Source: Paenibacillus mendelii (GTDB taxonomy: Bacteria > Bacillota > Bacilli > Paenibacillales > Paenibacillaceae). Taken from it: 64,000 bases of DNA. Position 1 is the stretch's first letter; each line of letters begins with the position of its first letter. Where the stretch lies: NCBI RefSeq assembly GCF_024498075.1, contig NZ_JANHOF010000002.1:230431-294430 (forward strand), given 5' to 3'. The notes under the pieces are model-generated. The model did not search any database, was not told the DNA's origin, and saw nothing but the letters and a program-made list of their open reading frames with translations. Made by a program: the position numbers and the translations under genes. Below, piece by piece: positions 24,760 to 34,293 of the stretch.

Positions 24760-26403
24760 TTACAGTTCACGCTCAATAACGAGTACTTTCTCGTCATCGT
24801 AGCTGTCCTCCCAGTATACCTTACCGCCTAGTGATTTGACAAAGTCGCGGGCCGGTACATAGGTGATGCCATCCACGGCCGTAACAGGGAATGACCAATT
24901 CACGGCTTTGCCATTGATGATCGCCTGCTTGCTGCCGCTCTTGAGCTCTATAACCGTAGAGGTCGCAAAATCATTGATCGTGATGCTTTTTCCCTTGGCA
25001 GTCGCCTTCAGATCGGCGCCCAACCGATCGGCCGTATCCCTTAGCGGTATTAGCGTGATCCCTGCAGGTGTTACAATTGGCGGGTTATAGCTGTATTCCG
25101 GGTGCATCTGAATTTGTTGCCGCGAAATGTGCATTTGGTTGCGCAGAATATCATAGGCAACTGAATCGGTCTTAAACTGCCGGAGCACTTGATAGCCCTC
25201 CATCTCGGACAGCTGATCCGCTGTTAAATCCCCCTTGGATTGAACCGCTTCAACCGGTATTACGTTACCGTTCACATTAGACTTCTCCGAGGTCGCCTTC
25301 ATCCAGACCCCTTTAAACGGCGAGAATGACATGTCTTCTTCGTCTTCAATCACTGTAGGCTTAATGGACATTTCCATGACTGATTTACGAATGTCCAGTT
25401 TGCTATCGACGAATAAATCGGCTTTAACATACGTTTCATCGTTAAAGAAGAGATCAATGAAATTCGGATCTTCTTTCTCAGCTTGCTCCATCTCTTGCTT
25501 CAAATCAGATATGCCTTGAACGACTTCATCCACGGCATCATCAATCATTGCCTTCTGATCTTCTTCCTCTGGAATGGATCCGAAGATGCTCTCCGTTTCG
25601 ATTCCTGCGGATTCCAGCACTCCTTCTTGGCTTTGAATCAGTTCATACACAGTCGTAAGCATCTCGTGAAGTCCTTCTTTATCACTTACGAGCGCATCCA
25701 TGTATGATTTGACCCACGTGTAAATTTCTTTACCGGTCAGCTCTGCCTGTACATGCATCGCATTAACCGTTTCACCGCGAACGGTTTCTTGAGCCGGACT
25801 CACCTTAAGCCGTGTCGGATTCGGCATATTCTCGATGGCATAGCCTGCGACCGTTTCAATCAACTGTTGACCCGTCTTGGCCAGGCTCTCTTGTTCAGCT
25901 TTATCTGGTACTGCCGTAACAGTCCCCTCTGTATGTGTGCCATCTGAGAAGTCCGTGCCCAGGATCTCACCGAACAAGCCCGACGAAGCTAGTTCCCCAA
26001 GCTCAAGCACGATCGGTTTCTTAGCCCCTTCCAGATTAAGAACGGCAAGCTCCTCATTCATGGCGAGCGAGAAGCCGATACTCTTCGTACCCAGCTCAAG
26101 CTTCCCCTTGAGGGACATATTTGCTGCATCCTTCACCTTAATATCGTCCAGCGTCAGCTTGATATGGGATATGAGATCGAATATAGCCGTTTCTTCAGCT
26201 GATCCGCCGTCCAAGCCCTCGTCTTCCATCAGAAGCTTAAACTCGAAGGTTTGGCTGCCTTCATAAGAGGTTACCTTTAACGTTTGCTTCAACATTTGGT
26301 TCAGGTCGACACCGCCGACCGCCTGACAACCGACTGCAATAATCATAATTGCCGCCATAATTACCGATAATACCACTTTTCGTTTCATCCAATTGACCAA
26401 CAC
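24760..26403 (-). CDS. lipoprotein with C-terminal stalk (copper amine oxidase N-like) domain
   Basis: A 547-residue exported lipoprotein: signal peptide with lipobox IAVGC (Cys near 26), a long central region with repeated beta-strand and helix pattern and no family I can name, then from about residue 440 the stalk domain seen in copper amine oxidase N-terminal (Cu_amine_oxidN1) proteins, with PLRDTADRLGADL and VPARDFVKSLGGKVYWE as the two repeats. Such stalks are usual in Paenibacillus surface proteins. A GTG or nearby TTG start is used; the Shine-Dalgarno (GAGAGGGG) is the 3' arm of the terminator hairpin of the gene before it. Confidence 0.8.
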   Translation of the reverse strand: MLVNWMKRKVVLSVIMAAIMIIAVGCQAVGGVDLNQMLKQTLKVTSYEGSQTFEFKLLMEDEGLDGGSAEETAIFDLISHIKLTLDDIKVKDAANMSLKGKLELGTKSIGFSLAMNEELAVLNLEGAKKPIVLELGELASSGLFGEILGTDFSDGTHTEGTVTAVPDKAEQESLAKTGQQLIETVAGYAIENMPNPTRLKVSPAQETVRGETVNAMHVQAELTGKEIYTWVKSYMDALVSDKEGLHEMLTTVYELIQSQEGVLESAGIETESIFGSIPEEEDQKAMIDDAVDEVVQGISDLKQEMEQAEKEDPNFIDLFFNDETYVKADLFVDSKLDIRKSVMEMSIKPTVIEDEEDMSFSPFKGVWMKATSEKSNVNGNVIPVEAVQSKGDLTADQLSEMEGYQVLRQFKTDSVAYDILRNQMHISRQQIQMHPEYSYNPPIVTPAGITLIPLRDTADRLGADLKATAKGKSITINDFATSTVIELKSGSKQAIINGKAVNWSFPVTAVDGITYVPARDFVKSLGGKVYWEDSYDDEKVLVIEREL

Positions 26404-26458
26404 AAAAACCCCTCTCCATGGGTAGAAAGACTAATGCCTATTCTACCATGCAGAGGGG
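26404..26458 (-). terminator. terminator after the flippase gene, overlapping the next ribosome-binding site
   Basis: On the minus strand CCCCTCT...TTCTACC-type arms (26441-26458 and 26409-26427) form a long stem with one bulge, then five T. The last arm (GGAGAGGGG) is also the Shine-Dalgarno of the lipoprotein gene, whose GTG starts at 26403. Confidence 0.85.
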
Positions 26459-26488
26459 TGTTTTTGGAAGATATAAGAAAATAACAGA

Positions 26489-28141
26489 CTAGCTGCTCCC
26501 TGCCTTGCGACTTCTTGCAATCCGCATAACCGGTCCAAGAAGCTTACGCAGCGGTCCCGGGAATTGACGGATATCCTCCTGCCTGACGACTCTAAGCAGA
26601 ACGAGCAGCAGGACATAGAGGCCAAGCGCCACAATGCCTGTGAGCGCAGCGGAGCAGAAATACGTGAGCTTGGACGGCAGGCCGTCCAGCAGCTGTCTGG
26701 CTCCCATATCAACGAGCCAGCCTATTCCTGCGGATATTACGATCGTCATGCTATACCCGAACCAGCGCGTTCCGAGAATCGAGTATGGAACCTCTTTGCG
26801 GATCGCCCGCAAATTGAGTGAGGCGATGGTAATAAAGCATAATGTGGAGGCGATAATAAGTCCGTATGCACCAAGGAGCGGCGCGAGGATCACGCTGCCG
26901 GCGACCTTCACGATTAGGCCGACCACCGTATGCTTCATCGGAAGCTTCGCCTTGCCAAGTCCGAAGAGGACGGAGTTGCTCGTCATCATCGTAATCTGAA
27001 AGATCGTGCCAGCCGTAAGCGCTGCAACTAGCCCGCTGCCGCTCGCATCCTGATAGATCAGTCCGGTAACCGATTGTGCCGCTACAACCAGAGCAAGCGC
27101 TGCGGGCACTCCGGTGAAGACTACGATGCGCATAACAAGCGACGTCTGCCGCTGAACCTCGTCCATATTCTTGACGGAATACGCCGAAGAGATGATCGGG
27201 AGAATCGATGTACTTAGTGCGATAGCCAGAATCGGCGGGATACCTGCCAGCGCCTGCGCCCGGTTTCCGAGCTCCGCCAATGCCTTCAGCGAATCGGCAC
27301 TGCTTGCATAGAACGCATCCGTCAGCCTTTCAAACAGCCAGGTGTCAAAATTATAAATGAATTGAACTGTCATCGCTGCGATGACGATCGGTATCGAGAT
27401 GGCGAACATCTCCAGATAGATCGTCCGGAAGGAAAGGCGCCGGCTCGTGTCGGGCTGCGGCGCTGCTTCGCTGAGCGCTTCCTTGATATCCTGCTTCCGC
27501 AGTTTGCGGGCGTAATACAGCATGACGCCAAAGGCAGCCAAGCTGCCGAACACGCTGCCGAATGCCGCGGCAGCCGCCATCCAGCGGTCGCCCCAGCCCC
27601 ATGACAATACGATCAAGACCAGACCGATCGCGGTCAGAACACGGGCGAACTGCTCCACGATTTGCGAGACGCCGCCCGCCGTCATCATCTGGCGGCCTTG
27701 GAAGTAGCCTCGCATCATCGCGATAACCGGAAATACCAGCAATGCCGGCGCAATGGCCGCAACGGCTGCCGAGGCGTCGCGATGGCCTCCGGAAGCTGCG
27801 AACACGGGGGCCAGGAAGAATAATAATACAGCGATTACGAAACCTGCCAGCATGCCGAATAATAAAGCGGCCCGGTAGATCCGCTGTGCCTCCCGCTTTC
27901 GGCCCAGCGCATAGCGCTCGGACACCATCCTGCTGATCGCACTTGGGATGCCCCCAGTTGCAATAATGAGCAGGAGCAGGTAGACATTGTTCGCTATATT
28001 GAAATAAGCGATGCCGGCGCTTCCCATAAGATAATCGAACGGAATGCGCTGGAACAGCCCAAGAAACCGGGCCACCAGCGCCGCCGCTGCGAGTATGAGT
28101 GTTCCTTTGATCAAGGAGTCCTTTTTTACCATAAGCTTCAA
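26489..28141 (-). CDS. MOP-superfamily flippase (MurJ/SpoVB/YtgP-like)
   Basis: A 550-residue membrane protein with about 14 helices, of the polysaccharide-flippase group that includes SpoVB and YtgP (the MurJ-type lipid II flippase of Bacilli). Typical marks are the N-terminal SLIKGTLILAAAALVARFLG, IARxxG-like GLFQRIPFDYLMG and GQxxxGGxxQIVEQ at about 160. It has a TTG start with AAGGAG 6 nt upstream; an ATG three codons later is less well spaced. It probably moves a lipid-linked cell-wall or spore-cortex precursor. Which flippase of the set it is cannot be decided. Confidence 0.82.
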   Translation of the reverse strand: MKLMVKKDSLIKGTLILAAAALVARFLGLFQRIPFDYLMGSAGIAYFNIANNVYLLLLIIATGGIPSAISRMVSERYALGRKREAQRIYRAALLFGMLAGFVIAVLLFFLAPVFAASGGHRDASAAVAAIAPALLVFPVIAMMRGYFQGRQMMTAGGVSQIVEQFARVLTAIGLVLIVLSWGWGDRWMAAAAAFGSVFGSLAAFGVMLYYARKLRKQDIKEALSEAAPQPDTSRRLSFRTIYLEMFAISIPIVIAAMTVQFIYNFDTWLFERLTDAFYASSADSLKALAELGNRAQALAGIPPILAIALSTSILPIISSAYSVKNMDEVQRQTSLVMRIVVFTGVPAALALVVAAQSVTGLIYQDASGSGLVAALTAGTIFQITMMTSNSVLFGLGKAKLPMKHTVVGLIVKVAGSVILAPLLGAYGLIIASTLCFITIASLNLRAIRKEVPYSILGTRWFGYSMTIVISAGIGWLVDMGARQLLDGLPSKLTYFCSAALTGIVALGLYVLLLVLLRVVRQEDIRQFPGPLRKLLGPVMRIARSRKAGSS

Positions 28142-28162
28142 GCCGATCTCCTTGCTGTAAGT

Positions 28163-28885
28163 TTATTTCGCTTTGATTTCCTCAAGCGGCTGATGATTGC
28201 CGCGGACCGGCGCTGCCGCTCCGGACGGGGTTGCCCATTTGATTCCGTTACGGATGACTTGCAGCACGTTCTTGTCGTAGTAAGTCGGGTATGTCTCGTG
28301 ACCCGGACGGAAGTAGAATACTTTGCCTTGTCCACGGAAGAAGGTGCATCCGCTGCGGAACACTTCGCCGCCTTCGAACCAGCTGATCAGGATCAGCTCG
28401 TCCGGTGCCGGAATATCAAAGTGCTCGCCGTACATTTCTTCGCGCTCAAGCTCGAAGTGCTCCGGCAATCCCGCAGCGATCGGGTGAGCAGGATTAACGA
28501 CCCACATCCGCTCTTTCTCGTTAGCTTCACGCCATTTCAAGTCGCAGCCCGTACCCATCAGCTTCTTGAAGATTTTGGAGAAGTGGCCTGAATGGAGAAC
28601 GATGAGCCCCATTCCGCCCAGAACGCGGGCCTGTACGCGGTCGACAATGGCATCCTGAACTTGATCATGGCCCATATGTCCCCACCAGATAAGCACATCC
28701 GTATTCGCCAGTACTTCCTCGGTCAATCCGTGTTCCGGCTGATCCAGCGTAGCGGTACGCACTTCGAAACCATCGGTGCCAATGCCATTGGCCAAGGCAT
28801 TATGGATGCCATCCGGGTAAACCTTACGTACTTCTTCATGCTGCTTCTCATGCAAAAACTCATTCCATACTGTCACTTTAATCAT
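28163..28885 (-). CDS. ThuA-like domain protein
   Basis: A 240-residue cytoplasmic protein of the ThuA (trehalose-utilization-like) family, related to class I glutamine-amidotransferase folds. Blocks such as [24 protein letters not shown] and [18 protein letters not shown] are typical. The ATG at 28885 has AGGAGG 9 nt upstream. It lies 21 nt before the flippase gene on the same strand. A role in sugar metabolism is suggested by the family only. Confidence 0.85.
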   Translation of the reverse strand: MIKVTVWNEFLHEKQHEEVRKVYPDGIHNALANGIGTDGFEVRTATLDQPEHGLTEEVLANTDVLIWWGHMGHDQVQDAIVDRVQARVLGGMGLIVLHSGHFSKIFKKLMGTGCDLKWREANEKERMWVVNPAHPIAAGLPEHFELEREEMYGEHFDIPAPDELILISWFEGGEVFRSGCTFFRGQGKVFYFRPGHETYPTYYDKNVLQVIRNGIKWATPSGAAAPVRGNHQPLEEIKAK

Positions 28886-28958
28886 AAGAAAAGACCTCCT
28901 AAAAGTTTGTATACGCACTACGCGTCCAATAGCCGCCGTGCAGGTCCTGCTTCGAGTT

Positions 28959-29435
28959 CTAGATCCAGATGAAAAACAAAATAATCATGATCAGCTGCAA
29001 AATAATTTTGACGACCATGCTGGAGAACAAGCCGACTACCGAGCCGAAGCCGACTTTAAGCGACTTGTCCCAATTGGAGCCTACAATCAATTCCCCGATA
29101 ATAGCGCCGATCAGCGGACCGAGTATGAGTCCGAATGCCGGAATGACGAACGGCCCTGCGATAACCCCGATTGTGCTGCCGATAACCGAGGCCCTCGAGC
29201 CTCCGAACCGTTTCACGCCCCATGCATTAACGGCATAATCGGCAATAAACAGCGCGGCGACGATTAACGTCTGTATCGTCCAAAACCAGAAACCGAACGG
29301 GGAGAAGGATATGAAGAAGCCGTATACGAAAAAAGCGGCATAGATTGCCAGCGCCCCCGGCAATATCGGAAAAATAGCACCGGCCATCCCGATTGCAAAT
29401 AATACGATAACAATGATCCAGCCGGCGATTTCCAT
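28959..29435 (-). CDS. DUF456 membrane protein
   Basis: A 158-residue protein with four or five helices and the Gly-rich pattern of DUF456 (YqgC-like): [15 protein letters not shown] near residue 21 and [17 protein letters not shown] near 78. No known function. It starts 7 nt after the HAD phosphatase stop, so the two are likely co-transcribed. Confidence 0.82.
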   Translation of the reverse strand: MEIAGWIIVIVLFAIGMAGAIFPILPGALAIYAAFFVYGFFISFSPFGFWFWTIQTLIVAALFIADYAVNAWGVKRFGGSRASVIGSTIGVIAGPFVIPAFGLILGPLIGAIIGELIVGSNWDKSLKVGFGSVVGLFSSMVVKIILQLIMIILFFIWI

Positions 29436-29442
29436 CGCATCC

Positions 29443-30195
29443 TCACCCTTTCAGCACAAAGTTTTGAATCAGATGCGCGACGGCGTTCTCGTTATTCGTG
29501 ACAATGACCTCATCGGCAGCCTCTTTCACCGCAGCCTGCGCATTCCCTACCGCTACGCCAAGACCTGCTTTACGAATCATATCGATATCATTCATGCTGT
29601 CACCCATCGCAGCCACCTGCGACATATCGATGCCAAGCAAGCTGCACAGCTCCTGAATTGCGGTTGCCTTGGTGACCCCTTCCGGGTTCATCTCCAGGTT
29701 GGAGAGCGATGAATTCGTGATCTCCATCCCGCCCCAGCTCGACGTTTCCTGATAGATCCTTGCCAGCATGTCGGAATCCTCGGTATAATAACCGAATTTC
29801 AACCAATGATGCGCCTCGTAATCGTCGTTTGGCTTAAGCCACTGCTCCTTGTTGTAAATGCCTCCGGTCGTGTAGGCCCAGTACCAGCATTCCTCATGCT
29901 GCAGGGCCAAATCATACAACCGCTTGATGTAAGAAACCGGCATCAGCGACCGTTTATGGAGCACATGCGGCCTCCGCCAAATTTCACCCCCGTTAACCGT
30001 AATCATCGGCGTATCGAGCTTCAACTGTTCTGCATAGGGCAGCGCGCTTTGAAACCCGCGTCCGGTTGCAAAACAAACCGTCACGCCTGCTTCGAGTGCC
30101 TTGTGTATCCATTTCTCGTTCTCTTTGCTAATCTCCTGCACTTCGTTGAGCAGCGTCCCGTCCATATCGAGCGCTACCAGTTTGATTGATCCCAT
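29443..30195 (-). CDS. Cof-type HAD-IIB phosphatase
   Basis: A 250-residue cytoplasmic phosphatase. HAD motif I is LDMDGTLLN (nucleophile Asp near 9), motif II ATGRG, and motif III/IV is MGDSMNDIDM. The central cap belongs to the Cof/IIB group that acts on sugar phosphates or FMN-like small substrates. GGGAGG precedes the ATG. It is the first gene of the pair with the DUF456 gene. Confidence 0.88.
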   Translation of the reverse strand: MGSIKLVALDMDGTLLNEVQEISKENEKWIHKALEAGVTVCFATGRGFQSALPYAEQLKLDTPMITVNGGEIWRRPHVLHKRSLMPVSYIKRLYDLALQHEECWYWAYTTGGIYNKEQWLKPNDDYEAHHWLKFGYYTEDSDMLARIYQETSSWGGMEITNSSLSNLEMNPEGVTKATAIQELCSLLGIDMSQVAAMGDSMNDIDMIRKAGLGVAVGNAQAAVKEAADEVIVTNNENAVAHLIQNFVLKG

Positions 30196-30371
30196 AAATG
30201 TCCTCCCGATCCGCCCGCAAAAGTCGTGTTGCCTAAGTGCAATCTTAGCACATTTGAGCCTGATTCCAAACTGTTACCGCGAATAAATCCCTTAAATTCC
30301 CTCACAAGTGATCATGTTAAGATTCAGACTTTCAGGATAGCTTACACATCTCCACCGAAAACCTGAACAAC

Positions 30372-30399
30372 AAAAAGCCACAGCGCGATGCTGCAGCTT
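30372..30399 (-). terminator. terminator after the metal-importer operon
   Basis: On the minus strand an imperfect hairpin (AAGC..CAGC arms) is followed by TTTTTG. It lies about 40 nt after the last permease gene. Confidence 0.5.
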
Positions 30400-30440
30400 C
30401 TTGAGTAATGAATAAATAAAGCTTGGGCCTGAAGTGTTTA

Positions 30441-31328
30441 CTAGGGCTGAATCGTTTGTTCCTGCATCCGCCGGCGGCGAAGATAGCGCGCCAGCAGTCC
30501 ATGGGAAGGCGAGAGCAGGAAGGCCACGATGAACAGCAGCAGCGCCGCGCAAACCATACATCCTGCGATTGAAGCATCCAGAATGACGGCCGCCCCATAG
30601 CCAAGGAAGGTGCTGGCAATACCGATCCCAACGCTGATTACGATCATATGCCCCAGTTTGTCAGTGAGCAAATAAGCGGCAGAAGCCGGAATAATCAGCA
30701 TGCCGACGACAAGAATGGCGCCGACGCTCTCGAACGAGCTGACCGTGGCCATCGATACGAGTCCCATGAGCAAATAATGAAATAACGCAACTGGAATGCC
30801 CACAGCGGCAGCCAGAGCGGGGTCAAACGAGCAAAGCTTGAACTGCTTATAGAACAATCCGATAACCACTACAATGATAAGCAAGGTCAAGCCCAGCATC
30901 CATACTGCCTTCGGACCGACATCGGTTCCGAACAGCTCCCATGTGTTCCAATGAACATGCGCGATTTCGCCATACAAGACGCAATCCAGGTCAAGATCGA
31001 CCTGCCTTAAATTCAAGCTGACGAGCACGACGCCGATGGCGAACAACGCGGTGAAGACGACGCCAATCGCCGCATCGGACTGTACCCCGCTCTGCTGAAA
31101 CATCTGAATCAGAAACACGGTTATGAGTCCAAGCACGGATGCCCCGAGCAGCATCCCGAAGGATTCACGAGAGCCGCTGATCATGAAGGCAATCACAATT
31201 CCTGGAAGAACAGAGTGGCTGATCGCATCGCCGATGAGCGACATCCTGCGGAGCACGAGAAAGCTGCCGAGTATGGCACAGCAGCAGGCGACAAGCGCCC
31301 CTGTCAGCAAAATCCAGAAGTCGGTCAT
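30441..31328 (-). CDS. mntD: Mn/Zn-type ABC importer permease
   Basis: A 295-residue permease with eight to nine helices of the ABC-3 family that imports Mn2+, Zn2+ or Fe2+. The cytoplasmic coupling region has LLGASVLGLITV and GDAISHSVLPGI near the N-terminus. It is the second permease of an operon in mntABCD order, and its ATG overlaps the stop of the first one by 4 nt. The two permeases probably form a heterodimer. Metal preference is inferred from the binding protein. Confidence 0.82.
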   Translation of the reverse strand: MTDFWILLTGALVACCCAILGSFLVLRRMSLIGDAISHSVLPGIVIAFMISGSRESFGMLLGASVLGLITVFLIQMFQQSGVQSDAAIGVVFTALFAIGVVLVSLNLRQVDLDLDCVLYGEIAHVHWNTWELFGTDVGPKAVWMLGLTLLIIVVVIGLFYKQFKLCSFDPALAAAVGIPVALFHYLLMGLVSMATVSSFESVGAILVVGMLIIPASAAYLLTDKLGHMIVISVGIGIASTFLGYGAAVILDASIAGCMVCAALLLFIVAFLLSPSHGLLARYLRRRRMQEQTIQP

Positions 31329-32281
31329 AGCGACCTCCCTCCCTCTTTGGCGAGTTCTTGGACAGGCTGCTGTGCCGTATGCTGCTCCAGCTGCCGCTTT
31401 GCCCTGATGCGTGTGAGCTGCTTAGCCAGCAGTCCCCGGCGCGGCCCGAGCAGCAGCGAGAACAGAAACAGCAAGGTAGAAGCCAGAACGCTGAGCGGAC
31501 CTGTGGGCAGGCTGGCTGTCGTAGAGCTTAACCATGTTCCCACAACCCCGCTTAGTGCGCCGAACAAACCGGACAGCATCACCATAGCCCCTAAACGATC
31601 GGTCCAGTAGCGGGCTGACACGGCAGGTGTAATGAGCAGCGCTGCGACAAGGACAACACCCACCGCCTGAATGCCGACCACGACGGATACGACGATAAAG
31701 AACATCATCAGCTGTTCCAGCAGCACGACCGGATAGCCGATGCCGCGCGCAAAGCCCGGATCAAAGGAAAGCAGCTTGAACTCTTTAAACAACAACGTAC
31801 AGGCTGCGATAATAACACTGCAGACGATCAGCATCGTCGTGACGTCCGAACCGATCATAGAAGCCGCTTGACCGAACAGAAATTTATCCAATCCGCTCTG
31901 GTTTCCATAATCGCCATGTTGAATCTGCGTGAGCAGCACTATGCCCAGTCCGAAGAAGCCGGACAGCACAATCCCCATGGCAGCATCGGGTTTGATGCGG
32001 GAGTTTCGTGTAATAAAGCCAATTCCGAGCGTAGCGACCAGGCCGGCGATACCCGCACCGATAAGAAAGAGCAGAATGGACTTAATGCCCGTCAGCATGA
32101 ATGCGATGCATATGCCGGGAAGTGCGGCATGGGCAAGCGTATCGCCCATTAAGCTTTGTTTGCGCAAGTAGGCGAAGCAGCCGATCACACCGCTGCACAA
32201 GCCGAGCAGCATGCAGCCAAGCAGGATCCACTGCGTGTTCGGATCCTTAAGCATCGACAAGATCGAATCCACCGCGCTCAC
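31325..32281 (-). CDS. mntC: Mn/Zn-type ABC importer permease
   Basis: A 318-residue permease of the ABC-3 family, with GDTLAHAALPGICIAFML near residue 32, the same block as in the partner permease. It overlaps the ATPase gene upstream and the permease gene downstream by 4 nt each, so the three are translationally coupled. The C-terminal tail is basic and Gln-rich, probably cytoplasmic. Confidence 0.85.
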   Translation of the reverse strand: MSAVDSILSMLKDPNTQWILLGCMLLGLCSGVIGCFAYLRKQSLMGDTLAHAALPGICIAFMLTGIKSILLFLIGAGIAGLVATLGIGFITRNSRIKPDAAMGIVLSGFFGLGIVLLTQIQHGDYGNQSGLDKFLFGQAASMIGSDVTTMLIVCSVIIAACTLLFKEFKLLSFDPGFARGIGYPVVLLEQLMMFFIVVSVVVGIQAVGVVLVAALLITPAVSARYWTDRLGAMVMLSGLFGALSGVVGTWLSSTTASLPTGPLSVLASTLLFLFSLLLGPRRGLLAKQLTRIRAKRQLEQHTAQQPVQELAKEGGRSL

Positions 32282-33069
32282 CCCTTCCCTTGCCCGGACA
32301 GAAGGAGCAGCTCATCATCTTGGCGGTCGAGAAACGACAACCGCCCGCCATACGTCCGCTGCAGATTGGCGCGCGTAAAGACTTCATTCGTTAATCCAAA
32401 CTCCTGCAGCTCGACATTCAACAAGAGGACGGAGTCAAAGTACTCCTTAACCGTCGCGAGATCGTGGTGAACAACGATGACCGTCTTGCCCGATCGCTTC
32501 AGCTCCTGCAGCAGGGATATAATGGCCTTCTCCGTTGCCGCATCCACGCCTGCGAACGGCTCATCCATGAAATACAGCTTCGCGTCCTGCGCCAGCGCGC
32601 GGGCAAGGAAGACGCGCTGCTGCTGGCCTCCGGAGAGCTGACTAATTTGCCGGGTTGCATAGTCGGCCATTCCCACTTTGCTTAAACATTCCATGGCGAT
32701 CTCTTTTTCCTTCGAGCCCGGCCGGCGGAACCAGCCCAGATGTCCGTAGCGGCCCATCATCACGACATCCAGGGCATTGGTCGGAAAATCCCAATCGACC
32801 GATTCGCGCTGCGGCACATAGCCGATTAACTGCCGCTGCTGGTTGCATGGTTTTCCGTAGACCTTCACTTCCCCGGCAAGTCGCGGGATGAGTCCCAGCG
32901 CTGCTTTGATCAGCGTCGACTTCCCCGCCCCATTCGGTCCGATGACGCCGATAAGCTCGCCTTCCGTTACCTCGAATGAGACATTCCTTAGCACCGGCTT
33001 CTTCTGATAAGCTACACTCAGACCGGTAATTTGCAATGGCGCATGTATAGCGCTGTTTTTTTCTGGCAT
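32278..33069 (-). CDS. mntB: Mn/Zn-type ABC importer ATPase
   Basis: A 263-residue ATPase. Walker A is GPNGAGKST near residue 42, the signature is LSGGQQQR, Walker B is LYFMDEPFAGVD and the switch His is in VHHDL. The GYVPQRESVDWDFP block near 80 is typical of the MntB/ZnuC-like branch for metals. The gene lies 67 nt after the binding-protein gene. Confidence 0.88.
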   Translation of the reverse strand: MPEKNSAIHAPLQITGLSVAYQKKPVLRNVSFEVTEGELIGVIGPNGAGKSTLIKAALGLIPRLAGEVKVYGKPCNQQRQLIGYVPQRESVDWDFPTNALDVVMMGRYGHLGWFRRPGSKEKEIAMECLSKVGMADYATRQISQLSGGQQQRVFLARALAQDAKLYFMDEPFAGVDAATEKAIISLLQELKRSGKTVIVVHHDLATVKEYFDSVLLLNVELQEFGLTNEVFTRANLQRTYGGRLSFLDRQDDELLLLSGQGKG

Positions 33070-33135
33070 ATGGTTTCACTCCCATTCGTTACGTCCGCTT
33101 ACGCAGCGGTCTTTCTGCGCGCCTGTCAGGCCGTC

Positions 33136-34086
33136 TTATTTAAGTGCATTCACGATTGTATCCACGTTGTGCTTCACCATGCCAATATATGTGCCTTCCT
33201 CTGTACCGTTCTTGCCCATGGCGTCGGAGAACAATTCGCCGCCGATCACAACCTCATGCCCCATCTTGCCGGCCCCTTCAATAACGGCTTCGATCGATTT
33301 CTTCGGAACGCTCGATTCCACGAAAACCGCCTTGATTTTGTTCTCGACCAAATAATCGCGCAGATTGCTGACATCCTTAGAGCCATATTCGGATGCCGTG
33401 CTGATGCCCTGCAGACCCATGACTTTGATGTTGTACGCTTTACCGAAATAGCCGAACGCATCATGGGCTGTTACCAGTACCCTTACCGGCTCCGGTATCG
33501 TAGCAATTTGCTCCTTGGCGTAAGCATCCAGCTCTTCAAGCTTCGCGATATACTCCGATGCGCGCGTCTTATAGCTGTCTGCGTGAGCCGGATCCTTCTC
33601 GACAAGCGTATCCCGGATGACTTCAGCGGCAGATATCCAGTTGCGAACGTTAAACCAGATATGCGGATCCGGTGCATCGGAAGCAGTCGGATTGGACAGC
33701 AGCTCCGATGACGGGATGGCTTTCGATACAGCGACAGTCGCCTTCTTCTTCTCCAGCTTTTCGAACATTTCGCCCATTTTCCCTTCCAGATGCAGTCCGT
33801 TGTAGAAAATGATGTCCGCATTGTCGAGCTTCTTGATATCGCCTTGCGTTGCCTTATACAGATGCGGATCGACACCCGGGCCCATTAATCCGATCGCCTC
33901 GACCTGATCACCGCCGATATTGTTAACCACATCCGCAATCATCCCCGTTGTGGCTGTCACTTGGAGCTTACCGCTTCCGGATGCCGCCTTGTCATCCCCG
34001 CAAGCAGATATGACAACCGTCGTCACCGCTAAGAACAGAACGGTCATGAACCAGCGCCGGATAGCTGAATTTGTTTTCGAACGCAT
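33136..34086 (-). CDS. mntA: metal-binding lipoprotein of Mn/Zn ABC importer
   Basis: A 316-residue cluster A-I (TroA-like) binding protein. The lipobox is VISAC (Cys near 29). Likely metal ligands are His in DPHLYKATQGD (about 76), His in DPHIWFN (about 142), Glu in VFVESSVPKKS and an Asp near the end. There is no long His-rich loop, which fits Mn2+ better than Zn2+, though that is inference. AAGGAGG precedes the ATG. A 20-bp palindrome and a DtxR/MntR-like sequence lie in the leader (34143-34170). Confidence 0.85.
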   Translation of the reverse strand: MRSKTNSAIRRWFMTVLFLAVTTVVISACGDDKAASGSGKLQVTATTGMIADVVNNIGGDQVEAIGLMGPGVDPHLYKATQGDIKKLDNADIIFYNGLHLEGKMGEMFEKLEKKKATVAVSKAIPSSELLSNPTASDAPDPHIWFNVRNWISAAEVIRDTLVEKDPAHADSYKTRASEYIAKLEELDAYAKEQIATIPEPVRVLVTAHDAFGYFGKAYNIKVMGLQGISTASEYGSKDVSNLRDYLVENKIKAVFVESSVPKKSIEAVIEGAGKMGHEVVIGGELFSDAMGKNGTEEGTYIGMVKHNVDTIVNALK

Positions 34087-34142
34087 GATGAATCCTCCTT
34101 CGAATCTTAACTATTTATTGGCCTCGCTTTTCACACAGCTTG

Positions 34143-34170
34143 TTTTGCCCAAGTGAACATTAGTTTACTT
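34143..34170. promoter_or_regulatory. candidate metal-regulator operators before mntA
   Basis: TTTTGCCCAAGTGAAC (34143-34158) resembles half of the MntR site TTTGCCTTAAGGCAAA. Overlapping it, AAGTGAACATTAGTTTACTT (34151-34170) is a 20-bp inverted repeat (8-bp arms, one mismatch). They lie just downstream of a TATAAT at 34193-34188 on the minus strand. Confidence 0.45.
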
Positions 34171-34247
34171 TATGCCTCTTTTTTATTATTATACAACAAT
34201 GTTTCTCATGTGCAACATTTATTTTTATATTTAGGCTCTTGAATGAC

Positions 34248-34285
34248 AAAAAAGCCCATTGCTATGCAGCTGCATAGCAATGGGC
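34248..34285 (-). terminator. terminator after the PBP gene
   Basis: A perfect self-complementary 32-nt hairpin (34254-34285) followed on the minus strand by six T. It ends 8 nt after the PBP stop codon. Confidence 0.93.
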
Positions 34286-34293
34286 TCTTCATC

